Positions 52,646-60,936 of a stretch of 64,000 bases of DNA are shown piece by piece. The first letter of the stretch is position 1; every line of letters begins with the position of its first letter. The translations under genes and the position numbers were made by a program. Where the stretch lies: the NCBI GenBank assembly GCA_965216945.1, contig CBDCGU010000003.1:3100001-3164000 (forward strand), read 5' to 3'. A model generated the notes under the pieces. That model saw only the letters and a list, made by a program, of their open reading frames with translations, made no database searches and was not told the origin of the DNA. This DNA is from DATHZQ01 sp965216945. GTDB lineage: Bacteria > Actinomycetota > Acidimicrobiia > Spongiisociales > UBA5794.

Positions 52646-53095
52646 GTGCGGGATTTCCTACTCGTGATTCACATCCTCGCGGTGGGCACATGGATCGGGG
52701 CCAACGTCACGCAGTTCGTCGTTACGCCCAAGCTGCGTGACCAAGGCGGTGCAGCAGCGGCGGCATGGATGGCGTCCGTCGTCCGCATGGGCCGATTGCT
52801 CTACACACCGGCAGCAATCGTCATCTTGCTGACCGGCATCGGCCTCGTTCTCGACTCCGATCTCTACGAGTTCGAGCACGTCTTCGTTGTCCTCGGCGTT
52901 CTCACCGTGATCGTTGGTGGGGTCTTCGGAGCGCGCATCTTCGGACCGAAGGGCGACCAGGCGGCCCAAGCATTCGGCGGAGGCGACGACGCCACGGGCG
53001 TTGCCGTGGTCAACAGCACGGTCCCGTTCGCACTGATCGACACGGCGCTCATTCTGGTGACCGTGGTCGCCATGGTGGGCCGCTGGGGGGTCTGA
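52646..53095 (+). CDS. small membrane protein, DUF2269-like
   Basis: A 149-residue protein with four hydrophobic segments (FLLVIHILAVGTWIGANVTQFV; LLYTPAAIVILLTGIGLVL; VFVVLGVLTVIVGGVFGARI; ALIDTALILVTVVAMV). The N-terminal His in HILAVGTWIGANV resembles the heme- or copper-protein-like DUF2269/CopD-type membrane fold; function unknown. The GTG at 52646 has AAGGAGA 6-12 bases upstream. TAGATT (52606-52611) may be its own -10, giving a leader of about 30 bases, so it need not belong to the ECF41 operon 88 bases upstream. Confidence 0.75.
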   Translation: MRDFLLVIHILAVGTWIGANVTQFVVTPKLRDQGGAAAAAWMASVVRMGRLLYTPAAIVILLTGIGLVLDSDLYEFEHVFVVLGVLTVIVGGVFGARIFGPKGDQAAQAFGGGDDATGVAVVNSTVPFALIDTALILVTVVAMVGRWGV

Positions 53096-53167
53096 GCCTC
53101 GGACCGAGCGGGCGCGAGGACCGGTTGACGCCGCCTCCATCGATACGCCTACAGGTGCAGCTCGGGT

Positions 53168-53956
53168 TCAGTCGGCGTTCGCCCAGAGGGTGCGGAGGGT
53201 CGTGGCGACGGCATCGGGTGTCTCCATCGGCGACATGTGACCGGCGTCGGGGATGATGTGAAGGGTGCCGTTGGGCAGCAGATCGGCCATCTCCCGTGCG
53301 GCGCTGGGCGGGGTTATGGCGTCGTGCTCGCCGACGATCACGGCCGTTGGGACTTCGATCCGGCCGAGGATCCCCGATCGATCGGGCCGGTCGCGCATCG
53401 CGGCGAGCGAGGCGATCATGGTCTCGTACGGCGTCGCCTCGATCATCGTTCGCAGCCGTGCCTTGACGATGTCGGAGGCGCCGGGTGCGACGAGCGAGCT
53501 GATGAGACCAATGGCGAAGTGACGTCGTCCGTCGGTGAGAAGCCGGCGGATCGCCAGATCGCGACCTTCCCGACCCTCGGCGCTGTCGGGACCGGACTTG
53601 GTGTCGACCAGCGCCAGCGTCCGCAGGCGATCCGGGTAGAGCTGGGCCAGCGCCAGCGCCACGTAGCCACCCATCGACAGGGCGACGACGTCGACACGGT
53701 GGATGGCCAGCCGGCCGAGAACGGCGTCGAGGTCGGCCGCGTGCCGTTCCATCGGGAGCACGCCGTCGGTGACTCTGCACGACGCTCCAAATCCCCGGAG
53801 ATCGACGGCAATGCAGCGCCGCTGATCGGACAGGCGCTCCATCTGGTCGAGCCACATGGTGGAGTCGAGCGGGAATCCGTGGATGAACAGCGCATGGGGC
53901 CCACTGCCTCGCTCCATGTAGTGGAGCGACTCGCCGTCGAGGTCAATCGCCGGCAA
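53168..53956 (-). CDS. alpha/beta hydrolase
   Basis: A 262-residue alpha/beta-hydrolase. The oxyanion region is FIHGFPLDSTMW, the nucleophile elbow ALSMGGYVAL (Ser), the acid VIVGEHDAITPP (Asp), and the base IPDAGHMSPME (His). Substrate unknown; esterase, lactonase or ring-cleavage-product hydrolase are all possible. The TTG start at 53956 is chosen because AGGAGGG lies 5-11 bases upstream and LPAIDLDGESLHYMERG matches the usual family N terminus. It overlaps the stop of the upstream hypothetical gene by 14 bases. Confidence 0.88.
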   Translation of the reverse strand: MPAIDLDGESLHYMERGSGPHALFIHGFPLDSTMWLDQMERLSDQRRCIAVDLRGFGASCRVTDGVLPMERHAADLDAVLGRLAIHRVDVVALSMGGYVALALAQLYPDRLRTLALVDTKSGPDSAEGREGRDLAIRRLLTDGRRHFAIGLISSLVAPGASDIVKARLRTMIEATPYETMIASLAAMRDRPDRSGILGRIEVPTAVIVGEHDAITPPSAAREMADLLPNGTLHIIPDAGHMSPMETPDAVATTLRTLWANAD

Positions 53957-54392
53957 GCGGCCCTCCTGCGTCGAGTCTGCGGCGGCGCATTTCCTCGAGT
54001 ATCGCCGTATTCGTGTACCGCATGAGCTCCGGGGACCAGTCGAGCCCCTGGGGCAGGGGACGGTCCCGATCGAGCAGCGCCTCGACCGTGTCACGCAGCG
54101 TTCGAGCCCAGGCACGGCCCGAAGCCTGTGCCTCGGGCGAGAGGGTGCCGTCGGCGTTGGCCGTGAAGACCTTCGCCTCGCTCGCCGGGTTGGTGCGGCT
54201 GCCCCGCTCGCCGTAGACGAGGACGACGGATCCGGCGGGCACGTCCTGAATCCCACCGGCCGCGATGAAGTCGCCTTCGAACGCCCAGCCCGATGCCTTC
54301 GACGGGTCCACGTTCGTGACGATCTTGGCCCAGTTCTTGCGCCGCTCGTCCCCGACGAGTGGGACGTCGACGGCAACCATCACCGCTTCCAT
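53943..54392 (-). CDS. hypothetical protein upstream of hydrolase
   Basis: A 149-residue protein that I do not recognise. It is soluble with a beta-rich first half (GWAFEGDFIAAGGIQDVPAGSVVLVYGERGSR) and a helical, Arg-rich second half; no signal, membrane segment or cysteine. The ATG at 54392 is preferred over 54380 because TAGAGT (54404-54399) ends 6 bases before it. It is translationally linked to the following alpha/beta hydrolase by a 14-base overlap. Confidence 0.7.
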   Translation of the reverse strand: MEAVMVAVDVPLVGDERRKNWAKIVTNVDPSKASGWAFEGDFIAAGGIQDVPAGSVVLVYGERGSRTNPASEAKVFTANADGTLSPEAQASGRAWARTLRDTVEALLDRDRPLPQGLDWSPELMRYTNTAILEEMRRRRLDAGGPLAGD

Positions 54393-54486
54393 GAGCCGAC
54401 TCTAGAACCCCGCACCGACACCCCCCGCAACGAGCGGAGCGAGGTCGTCGGAGGAGGGGGGCGGCCGGCCCTGAGGGCCCGCGGTT

Positions 54487-55503
54487 TCAGCTCGGCCGAA
54501 GCCTGCTTCGGCCGAAATGAATGCCGAGGCGGGCGACAAAGGCGCCGGGCGTCTCGTCGAACATGCGGGCGCCACGACGCACGGCCAAAGCCTGCAACTC
54601 CATCCGCTGGGCCACGATGGCGGTCAGGTACTGGAACCGCTGGTGTGGGTCCGGCACGAACGACGGTTCGGCGGCGATCAGCTCGCCCAATTCGGCGTAG
54701 TCGTGCTCGGCGCCGAGGGCTTCTCCCAGCGCGTCGAGGTCGTCGACCATGGGGACGATCACCTCGGGCCGCATGTTCTGCAACACCGACAGCTGGTACC
54801 ACAGATACTTGGCACGCTTTCGCCAGGCGTGCATGTTGTGGATCGTTCGCTCTGCAACGGCTTGGCTCATCGCCCTCTGTCCCCGGCGATACGTCCGGTG
54901 GATGCCCGGGCCGATGGCATCCCACGAGTCGCGCAGCGCCCGTACATCGGGATGACCCGAGATGCGGTCCGCATAGCTCGTGGGCCATGCCGCATAACGA
55001 GATCTTGCGGTGAGCAGCGTCACGACCACGTCCGTCATCAGCTGCGGGTGCTCGAACACCGACGCCGCCGTCGACACATGGCGCTCCTCGAGCTTGGCGC
55101 GCAGCCTCATGGTGCTCTCGGCCGGCAGCGGATCGCGCCCCGCGGCAAGCAAATGATCGACCGACTCGACGAGTACGGCCGAGCTTCGCACCGGGCTCAG
55201 ACGCCGAGCCGTGTCGCGGAGGACGACGTTCTCCTGGCGGTACCTGAAGTAGCCCAGCTCGTCGCGCACGAGGCGCAGGACGCCCCGCAGCCGCTTGGCC
55301 GACTTCCGGGCCTGGTGCACTCCCAGATCACGGTCGGGCTGCTTGCGGAGCTGGAACAGCATCCAATCCAGCTGATCGATGGCGATACGGGGAATGCCTG
55401 TCGCCAGGGCCTCACCGGCATGAAGGGCGATGCTCGGAGCCCGTCGCTTTGCGAGGGCGAGGTGGGCCACATTTGCCGGGTGTTCGCTCGTCGGAAAGAC
55501 CAT
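54487..55503 (-). CDS. CHAD domain protein
   Basis: A 338-residue helical protein with the conserved histidine alpha-helical domain, a basic four-helix-repeat fold that binds inorganic polyphosphate. Visible features include DLGVHQARKSAKRLRGVLRLVR (His and basic residues), RDTARRLSPVRSSAVLVE and IHNMHAWRKRAKYLWYQLSVL, the second copy of the His-Arg-Lys helix. No CYTH (triphosphatase) domain is fused, unlike many relatives. The ATG at 55503 has GGAGG 4-8 bases upstream; TACATT (55537-55532) is a likely -10. Divergent from the UMF1 transporter. Confidence 0.9.
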   Translation of the reverse strand: MVFPTSEHPANVAHLALAKRRAPSIALHAGEALATGIPRIAIDQLDWMLFQLRKQPDRDLGVHQARKSAKRLRGVLRLVRDELGYFRYRQENVVLRDTARRLSPVRSSAVLVESVDHLLAAGRDPLPAESTMRLRAKLEERHVSTAASVFEHPQLMTDVVVTLLTARSRYAAWPTSYADRISGHPDVRALRDSWDAIGPGIHRTYRRGQRAMSQAVAERTIHNMHAWRKRAKYLWYQLSVLQNMRPEVIVPMVDDLDALGEALGAEHDYAELGELIAAEPSFVPDPHQRFQYLTAIVAQRMELQALAVRRGARMFDETPGAFVARLGIHFGRSRLRPS

Positions 55504-55669
55504 CGGGCCTCCATGCAAGGGGGTTTCATCCAATGTACCGCGCCCATCGCGCGCAGGCGCGGATATCCGCACATTTCCGTGGGAGGCGGCACCGATGACC
55601 GCGGGAGGAACGTCGTGGTGGGTCCGCCACGGGTGCAGTACGCTCCCCGCAGCCCAGCTCAGGAGTGGC

Positions 55670-56998
55670 GTGACGCCGAAGAACGATTCACGGACCATCT
55701 TCGGATGGGCGATGTACGACTGGGCCAACTCGGCCTACATCACGATCTTTGGGGCCGTGATCGGTGCGTTCTTCACCGGAACGATCATGCCGGACGATCG
55801 CTACTGGGGGCTGTCCGGCGAGGCCCTCTTCTCGATCCTGGTCGGCATCGGCTCCATCCTGCTGATGCTGGCGATGCCGGTGCTGGGGGCCATGGCCGAC
55901 TACGCCGGGTCGAAGAAGAGGTTCCTGCGCAACTTCGCTTTCCTGGGTGCGGGTTTCACGCTCGCAGTGCCCTTCGTCCCGGACGGCCAGGTGCCGCTGT
56001 TCCTCCTGATCGTGATCGTCTCGCAGTTCGGGTTCGTGGCCGCCAACGTGTTCTACGACGGGTTCCTTCCCGAGATCGCAACGGATGAGACGGTCGACCG
56101 GGTGTCGTCGAAGGGTTTTGCGCTTGGATACCTCGGCGGCGGGCTGTACCTGTTGCTGGCCCTCATCCTGATCCTGATGTCGAGCGACGAGCCCGACGCC
56201 GGTTTGACGGAGTCGCTTGCGGCGCGGATCGCCATCTTCGGATCTGGGCTGTGGTGGATCGGGTTCTCGCTGTTCTCGCTGCGCCGGCTGCCGGAGGACT
56301 CTCCAGCGGCGGACACGAAGTCCCTCGGCGAGTACGCCTCGATCGGGTTCCAGCGCACGCTGGACACGACGAGGAAGCTGCGGGCTTTTCCCCAACTGCT
56401 GCTCTTCGTCGTCGCATTCATCATCTACAACAGCGGTACCGGCACGGTGATCGCCGTGTCGGGGCCCTACGCCGAGGACACGCTGGGACTCGAGCTCGAG
56501 ATCATCGGCCTCGCCTTCCTCCTGGTGCAGTTCATCGCGTTCTTTGGAGCGCTCATGTTCGGAAGGCTCGCCGAAGGCATCGGTCCGAAGCGTGCCGTGA
56601 TGGTGTCCCTCGTGGTGTGGGCCGGGCTCGCCGCGATGGCGTTCTTCCTCCCCGAAGGCTCCAATGCAGGTTTCCTGGCGCTGGCGGCCATCGTCGGCTT
56701 CGTGCTGGGCGGCGTCCAGGCGCTGTCGCGCAGTCTCTACGCCTCGATGATCCCAGAAGAGGCCTCCGCCGAGTTCTTCGGCTTCTTCTCCGTTTTCTCC
56801 AAGCTCTCCGGCATCGGCCCGCTCGTGTTTGGTGCCGTCAGCGCAGCGACTGGTTCCGGCCGGGCGGCGATCCTCTCCGTCGCCGCGTTCTTCATCGTCG
56901 GGCTGGTCCTGCTGGGTCGCGTCGACGTCGACGAAGCCCGCGCTTCACGGGAGCGATGGCGCTTCGATGGGGCCGCGGCCGAGGTCGAAGGCGCATAA
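55670..56998 (+). CDS. MFS transporter, UMF1/Atg22-like
   Basis: A 442-residue major-facilitator protein of the UMF1 (Atg22-like) group, with about 12 membrane segments. The N terminus IFGWAMYDWANSAYITI is the group signature, followed by GAMADYAGSKKRFLR (loop 2-3) and FGRLAEGIGPKRAVM (the corresponding loop of the second half). GGVQALSRSLYASMIPEE is also typical. Yeast Atg22 exports amino acids from the vacuole; bacterial substrates are unknown. The GTG at 55670 has AGGAG 5-9 bases upstream, and TACGCT (55639-55644) is a plausible -10. Confidence 0.88.
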   Translation: MTPKNDSRTIFGWAMYDWANSAYITIFGAVIGAFFTGTIMPDDRYWGLSGEALFSILVGIGSILLMLAMPVLGAMADYAGSKKRFLRNFAFLGAGFTLAVPFVPDGQVPLFLLIVIVSQFGFVAANVFYDGFLPEIATDETVDRVSSKGFALGYLGGGLYLLLALILILMSSDEPDAGLTESLAARIAIFGSGLWWIGFSLFSLRRLPEDSPAADTKSLGEYASIGFQRTLDTTRKLRAFPQLLLFVVAFIIYNSGTGTVIAVSGPYAEDTLGLELEIIGLAFLLVQFIAFFGALMFGRLAEGIGPKRAVMVSLVVWAGLAAMAFFLPEGSNAGFLALAAIVGFVLGGVQALSRSLYASMIPEEASAEFFGFFSVFSKLSGIGPLVFGAVSAATGSGRAAILSVAAFFIVGLVLLGRVDVDEARASRERWRFDGAAAEVEGA

Positions 56999-57037
56999 TG
57001 AACGCTGCCGGAGGAATACCGGGTAACCTGGGGGTCT

Positions 57038-57053
57038 GCCGGCAAGGGCCGGC
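57038..57053 (+). terminator. hairpin after the UMF1 transporter gene
   Basis: GCCGGC-AAGG-GCCGGC, a perfect 6-base stem 40 bases after the stop, followed by a C/T-rich tract (GCTGCTTTCTCCCT). It may instead belong to the leader of the RNA-binding protein gene. Confidence 0.45.
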
Positions 57054-57136
57054 GGCTGCTTTCTCCCTGATACGTCCCCTTCGAGTTGGCTGAGTCCTGT
57101 TTTTCGTGGGACGGTTACAGAAAGGCGCTACGCCGT

Positions 57137-57385
57137 ATGAACATCTATGTGGGCAATCTCCCTTTCAGCTCCACGTCCGACGATTTGGAGCGACTCTTCG
57201 CCCAACATGGTCAGGTCGACTCTGCCGCTGTCATCATGGACCGTGATACCGGCCGCTCCCGCGGTTTCGGTTTTGTCGAGATGGCGAACAACGACGAGGC
57301 CCGTAAGGCCATCGAAGAGCTCGACGGCCATGACTTCGACGGCCGGCGCCTGCGGGTGAACGAGGCGCAGCCCCGCCGCCGCTGA
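57137..57385 (+). CDS. RRM-domain RNA-binding protein
   Basis: An 82-residue protein that is a single RNA recognition motif: RNP2 is IYVGNLPF and RNP1 is RGFGFVEM, with the standard beta-alpha-beta spacing and a short basic tail (QPRRR). Such stand-alone RRM proteins occur in cyanobacteria, where some respond to cold, and in scattered other bacteria. The ATG at 57137 begins at the RRM itself. A leader of about 100 bases with hairpins precedes it, and infA follows after 4 bases, so the two are co-transcribed. A role in translation or RNA folding is likely. Confidence 0.93.
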   Translation: MNIYVGNLPFSSTSDDLERLFAQHGQVDSAAVIMDRDTGRSRGFGFVEMANNDEARKAIEELDGHDFDGRRLRVNEAQPRRR

Positions 57386-57389
57386 CATC

Positions 57390-57614
57390 ATGGCTTCGGG
57401 GGACGACACATTTCGGGCACAGGGCACGGTCGCCAAGACGTTGCCCAACGCCACCTTCCTCGTCCGGCTCGATTCCGGGCACGAGGTGGTGGCCCGCGCC
57501 TCCGGAAAGATGCGTAAGGGCCGTTTGATCCGGATCATCCCGGGGGATCGCGTCGACATCGAGGTGTCGGCGTACGATCCCGCCCGGGGCCGGATCGTCT
57601 GGCGGTATCGGTAG
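57390..57614 (+). CDS. infA: translation initiation factor IF-1 (possibly a second copy)
   Basis: A 74-residue OB-fold protein that binds the ribosomal A site during initiation. LPNATFLVRLDSGHEVVARASGKM, then RIIPGDRVDIEVSAYDPARGRIVWRYR (57520-57612), are clear IF-1 signatures. It differs from a typical actinobacterial IF-1 in an extra residue after GKMRK, in lost acidic residues, and in location: infA usually lies between map and rpmJ in the ribosomal cluster. It may therefore be an accessory copy made with the RRM protein. Confidence 0.92.
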   Translation: MASGDDTFRAQGTVAKTLPNATFLVRLDSGHEVVARASGKMRKGRLIRIIPGDRVDIEVSAYDPARGRIVWRYR

Positions 57615-57617
57615 TGG

Positions 57618-57666
57618 GTGTCTGACGGCACCGGTCGGGAACCGAGCCGGTGCTGTCAGACACTTT
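57618..57666 (+). terminator. strong terminator after infA
   Basis: A 17-pair stem (57618-57634 with 57647-57663, including one G-U pair) with a 12-base loop, then TTT. Arms begin GTGTCTGAC and end GTCAGACAC. It probably ends the RRM-infA transcript. Confidence 0.8.
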
Positions 57667-57791
57667 CACGTGTCCCGAGGTGCACTGGGTTCGGGCCCGC
57701 ACGGCGGCTCGGTATCTCGAGCAACGCCGGGCGCATTGCGATGAACCGAGACGAGCGTTCAGTCGCCCCAGGAGTAACCGGCGAACCGCAG

Positions 57792-57797
57792 TAGCTT
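57792..57797 (+). promoter_or_regulatory. -10 element of PQQ-type lipoprotein gene, leaderless
   Basis: TAGCTT ends 6 bases before the ATG at 57804. Confidence 0.45.
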
Positions 57798-57803
57798 GCG
57801 CTC

Positions 57804-59081
57804 ATGCGCGGCATGCTGCTGTCATCGGTCGTCGCCCTTGCGGTCGCCATCGCGGCGTGCTCGGGCGGCGAGACCGGTGGAGACATTCCACAGCCGACGG
57901 CGGCGACAGGCAGCACCACCTCTCCGGACCTGACGGCGACCACCATGACGGCCCCGACGCCGGAAGCCACCACCACGAACCCCCCGGTCCCCACGCCGTC
58001 ATCCGCGACCACGTCGTCCACGACCACCACGACGTTGGTCCCTCTCGATGAGCTGGCGCTGCGACTCGACCCCGTGGCCGCGGGATTCTCCGCACCTGTC
58101 TTCATCACGTCGCCGCCGGGTGACCCGCGGCAGTTCGTCGTCGACCAGCCCGGGGTGGTCTGGGTCCTCGAGGGAGGTGATCCGGAGGTCTTCCTCGACA
58201 TCCGTGAGGCCGTCGTGTACGGGGGCGAGCGGGGACTGCTCGGTCTCGCCTTCGACCCTGCCTTCGCCGACTCGGGTCGTTTCTACGTCAACTACACCGG
58301 GAGCGGCAACGACACGTTCGTGTCGGAGTTCACGGTCTCCGCAGGCGAGGTCGACGTCGCCGGTGAGCGCATCGTGCTGCGCGTCGATCAGCCTGCGACC
58401 AACCACAACGGCGGCATGATCGCGTTCGGTCCGGACGGGCTGCTGTGGATCGGGATGGGTGACGGCGGCGGCAGCAACGACCGGTTCGGCAACGGTCAGG
58501 ACGGTCGATCACTGCTCGGCTCGATGCTGCGGATCGACCCCACGAGCGATCCCTACACGATCCCCGGCGACAACCCCGATCCTTCGGGTGCAACCCTCGC
58601 CGCCGAGGTGTGGGCGATCGGGCTGCGCAATCCTTGGCGGTTCGCCTTCGACGGGTCGGACTTGTGGATCGCCGACGTCGGTCAGAATGCCTGGGAGGAG
58701 ATCAACGTCGTGAGCAGCACGACGCCCGATCTGAACTTCGGCTGGCCCGAGTTCGAAGGCTCGAACTGTCATCTCAGCAGCTCCTGCGACGGCAGCCGGT
58801 TCGTGGCACCCGTGCACGAGTACCCGCACCGGGAGGGCTGCTCGATCACCGGCGGCTACGTCTACCGGGGGGCGGCCATACCTGAGCTGGACGGTCACTA
58901 TCTCTTCGGTGACCATTGCTCGGGGTGGATCCGGGGCATCTCCCCGAGCGGGGAAGTGATCGAGTGGTTTGGTGCCGGCACGGTGCCGAGCCTGTCGTCG
59001 TTCGGTGTCGACAACGCCGGAGAGATCTACGTCATGGGTCTCGGCGGCTCGGTGTTCCGCCTCGCCCGCGGCGACGGCTGA
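57804..59081 (+). CDS. PQQ-dependent sugar dehydrogenase-like lipoprotein, copy 2
   Basis: A 425-residue paralogue of the gene at 48988-50187. The signal has a lipobox (AVAIAACSGG) followed by a Thr/Pro-rich linker of about 55 residues. The propeller shows ERGLLGLAFDPAF, the catalytic-His region NHNGGMIAFGPDGLLWIGMGDGGG (about 58400-58470), GLRNPWRFAFDG and VYRGAAIPELDGHYLFGDHC. The substrate is unknown; aldoses or related alcohols are usual. The ATG is set by a leaderless promoter. Ribokinase starts 19 bases after its stop but has its own TAGTCT (59087-59092) element. Confidence 0.9.
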   Translation: MRGMLLSSVVALAVAIAACSGGETGGDIPQPTAATGSTTSPDLTATTMTAPTPEATTTNPPVPTPSSATTSSTTTTTLVPLDELALRLDPVAAGFSAPVFITSPPGDPRQFVVDQPGVVWVLEGGDPEVFLDIREAVVYGGERGLLGLAFDPAFADSGRFYVNYTGSGNDTFVSEFTVSAGEVDVAGERIVLRVDQPATNHNGGMIAFGPDGLLWIGMGDGGGSNDRFGNGQDGRSLLGSMLRIDPTSDPYTIPGDNPDPSGATLAAEVWAIGLRNPWRFAFDGSDLWIADVGQNAWEEINVVSSTTPDLNFGWPEFEGSNCHLSSSCDGSRFVAPVHEYPHREGCSITGGYVYRGAAIPELDGHYLFGDHCSGWIRGISPSGEVIEWFGAGTVPSLSSFGVDNAGEIYVMGLGGSVFRLARGDG

Positions 59082-59100
59082 CGCGATAGTCTCCAACGCC

Positions 59101-60006
59101 ATGCATGGCCACATCGCCGTCGTGGGCAGCCTCAACCGCGATACCGTCGTCCAGGTCGAGCGTCTCCCTGCCCCCGGTGAGACGGTGATGGGGAGGAGCG
59201 TCAGCCAGCACCGCGGTGGCAAAGGCGCCAACCAGGCCGTGGCTGCGGCGCGGCTGGGCCGAGAGGTGGCGCTCATCGGCAAGGTCGGCGCCGACAGCGA
59301 CGGCACGGGGTATCTGCGGGCTCTCGTACAGGAAGGCATCGACGTCCAGAGCGTCCAGGTCGACATCGATGTGCCGACCGGCCAGGCGTTCATCATGCTG
59401 GACCGAGATGGCGAGAACTCGATCGCCGTCGTGGCCGGCGCCAACGGTCGGATGAGCGTCGAGGATGTGGCCAGGGCGGCACAGCTCGACGGTGCCAAGA
59501 TCGTGCTCGCTCAACTCGAAGTGCCGCTCGATGCGGTGAAGGCAGCCGCCAGGCTGACGACGGGCACGTTCATCCTCAACCCTGCTCCCGTGCAGCCTCT
59601 GGGCCCCGAGCTGCTGTCGCTGGTCGACGTGCTCGTCGTCAACCGCTCGGAGCTGGCACAGCTCGCCGGACAACCGGAGCCGACGCGTGCGGCTCAGGTC
59701 ATCGCCCAGGCGCGGGCCCTGAAGACCGGCGGCGCGGTTGTCGCCACGCTCGGCGCCTCGGGTGCGGTCGTCGTTGCGGACGGAGTGGTGACCGAGATCG
59801 CCTCCCCGACGGTCGAAGCTGTCGATACGACGGGGGCTGGAGACGCTTTCTGCGGCGGTCTCGCCGACGGACTCGCTCGCGGTCTCGTGATCGAGGATGC
59901 CGTGCGGTGGGCCACCGCCGTCGGAGCGGTTGCCACGACCAAGCTGGGTGCGCAAACCGCACTGCCGACTGCTGAGCGAGTGCGCCGCGTCGTTGGTGGC
60001 GTCTGA
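59101..60006 (+). CDS. rbsK: ribokinase
   Basis: PfkB-family sugar kinase of 301 residues that phosphorylates ribose to ribose 5-phosphate. The N terminus HIAVVGSLNRDTVVQVERLPAPGETV and RGGKGANQAVAAARLG are ribokinase signatures; the C-terminal AVDTTGAGDAFCGG holds the catalytic Asp. A nucleoside hydrolase gene follows after 3 bases, which supplies free ribose, so the pair forms a nucleoside-salvage unit. No ribose transporter is in the window. The long open frame upstream is the shadow of the lipoprotein gene. Confidence 0.92.
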   Translation: MHGHIAVVGSLNRDTVVQVERLPAPGETVMGRSVSQHRGGKGANQAVAAARLGREVALIGKVGADSDGTGYLRALVQEGIDVQSVQVDIDVPTGQAFIMLDRDGENSIAVVAGANGRMSVEDVARAAQLDGAKIVLAQLEVPLDAVKAAARLTTGTFILNPAPVQPLGPELLSLVDVLVVNRSELAQLAGQPEPTRAAQVIAQARALKTGGAVVATLGASGAVVVADGVVTEIASPTVEAVDTTGAGDAFCGGLADGLARGLVIEDAVRWATAVGAVATTKLGAQTALPTAERVRRVVGGV

Positions 60007-60009
60007 GTC

Positions 60010-60936
60010 ATGCGCCGCATCGTCATCGACACCGACCCCGGGCAAGACGACGCCGTTGCGCTGCTGACGGCGCTCGCCTCGCCGGAGCTCGAGGTGGCTG
60101 CCATCACCACCGTCGCCGGCAACGTGCCGCTGGAGCTGACCACGCGCAACGCATTGATGATGGTGGAGCTGGCAGGTCGGGAGGAAGTTCCCGTGCATGC
60201 CGGATGCAGCCGCCCGATGGTGCGGCCGCTCCATACCGCCGAGTACGTCCATGGCCCCAGCGGTATCGACGGCGTCGATCGGCCCGAGCCGTCGATCTCT
60301 GCCGATCCGGCTCACGCCGTCGATGCGCTGATTCGCCTCATCGGCGCCGGCGGTATGACCGTCTGCACCTTGGGGCCTCTCACCAACCTGGCGATGGCGA
60401 TCGTGAAGGCCCCCCACATCGTCGGTGGCATCGACGAGATCGTGATGATGGGGGGCGGCTTCTTCGAAGGTGGCAACGTCACGCCCGCGGCCGAGTTCAA
60501 CATCTACGTGGACCCCCACGCCGCACATGTCGTGTTCTCGAGTGGTGCTCCCATCACCATGATGCCGCTCGACGTGACCCACAAGGCGCTGACGAGCGAC
60601 GTGCGGATCCAGCGCTTTCGCGATCTCGGCACGGCGTCCGGCGTGGCGGTCGCCGGCATGCTGGATTTCTTCGACCGGTACGACGAGGCGAAGTACGGCA
60701 CGGACGGCGCCCCCCTCCACGATCCGTGTGTGATCGCCTATCTCCTCCGGCCCGAGCTGTTCGGCGGTCGCAGGTGCCATGTCGAGATCGAGCATCACTC
60801 GGAGGCGACGATGGGGATGACGCTCGTCGACTGGTGGGGTGTCATGGGTAGAGAGGCGAACGCGATGGTGATGAATCAGGTCGACGACGATGGCTTCTAC
60901 GACTTGTTGCTCGATCGAGTCGGGCGCCTGCCATGA
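60010..60936 (+). CDS. ribonucleoside hydrolase (inosine/uridine-preferring family)
   Basis: Cleaves the N-glycosidic bond of nucleosides to give base and ribose. The 308-residue protein has the calcium-binding fingerprint IDTDPGQDDAVALL, with the second motif ITTVAGNVPLELTTRNAL, FNIYVDPHAAHVVFSSG and LHDPCVIAYLL near the active site. Specificity for purine or pyrimidine is not predicted. It lies between ribokinase and a GNAT gene in an operon, overlapping the latter by 4 bases. Cytosolic. Confidence 0.93.
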   Translation: MRRIVIDTDPGQDDAVALLTALASPELEVAAITTVAGNVPLELTTRNALMMVELAGREEVPVHAGCSRPMVRPLHTAEYVHGPSGIDGVDRPEPSISADPAHAVDALIRLIGAGGMTVCTLGPLTNLAMAIVKAPHIVGGIDEIVMMGGGFFEGGNVTPAAEFNIYVDPHAAHVVFSSGAPITMMPLDVTHKALTSDVRIQRFRDLGTASGVAVAGMLDFFDRYDEAKYGTDGAPLHDPCVIAYLLRPELFGGRRCHVEIEHHSEATMGMTLVDWWGVMGREANAMVMNQVDDDGFYDLLLDRVGRLP

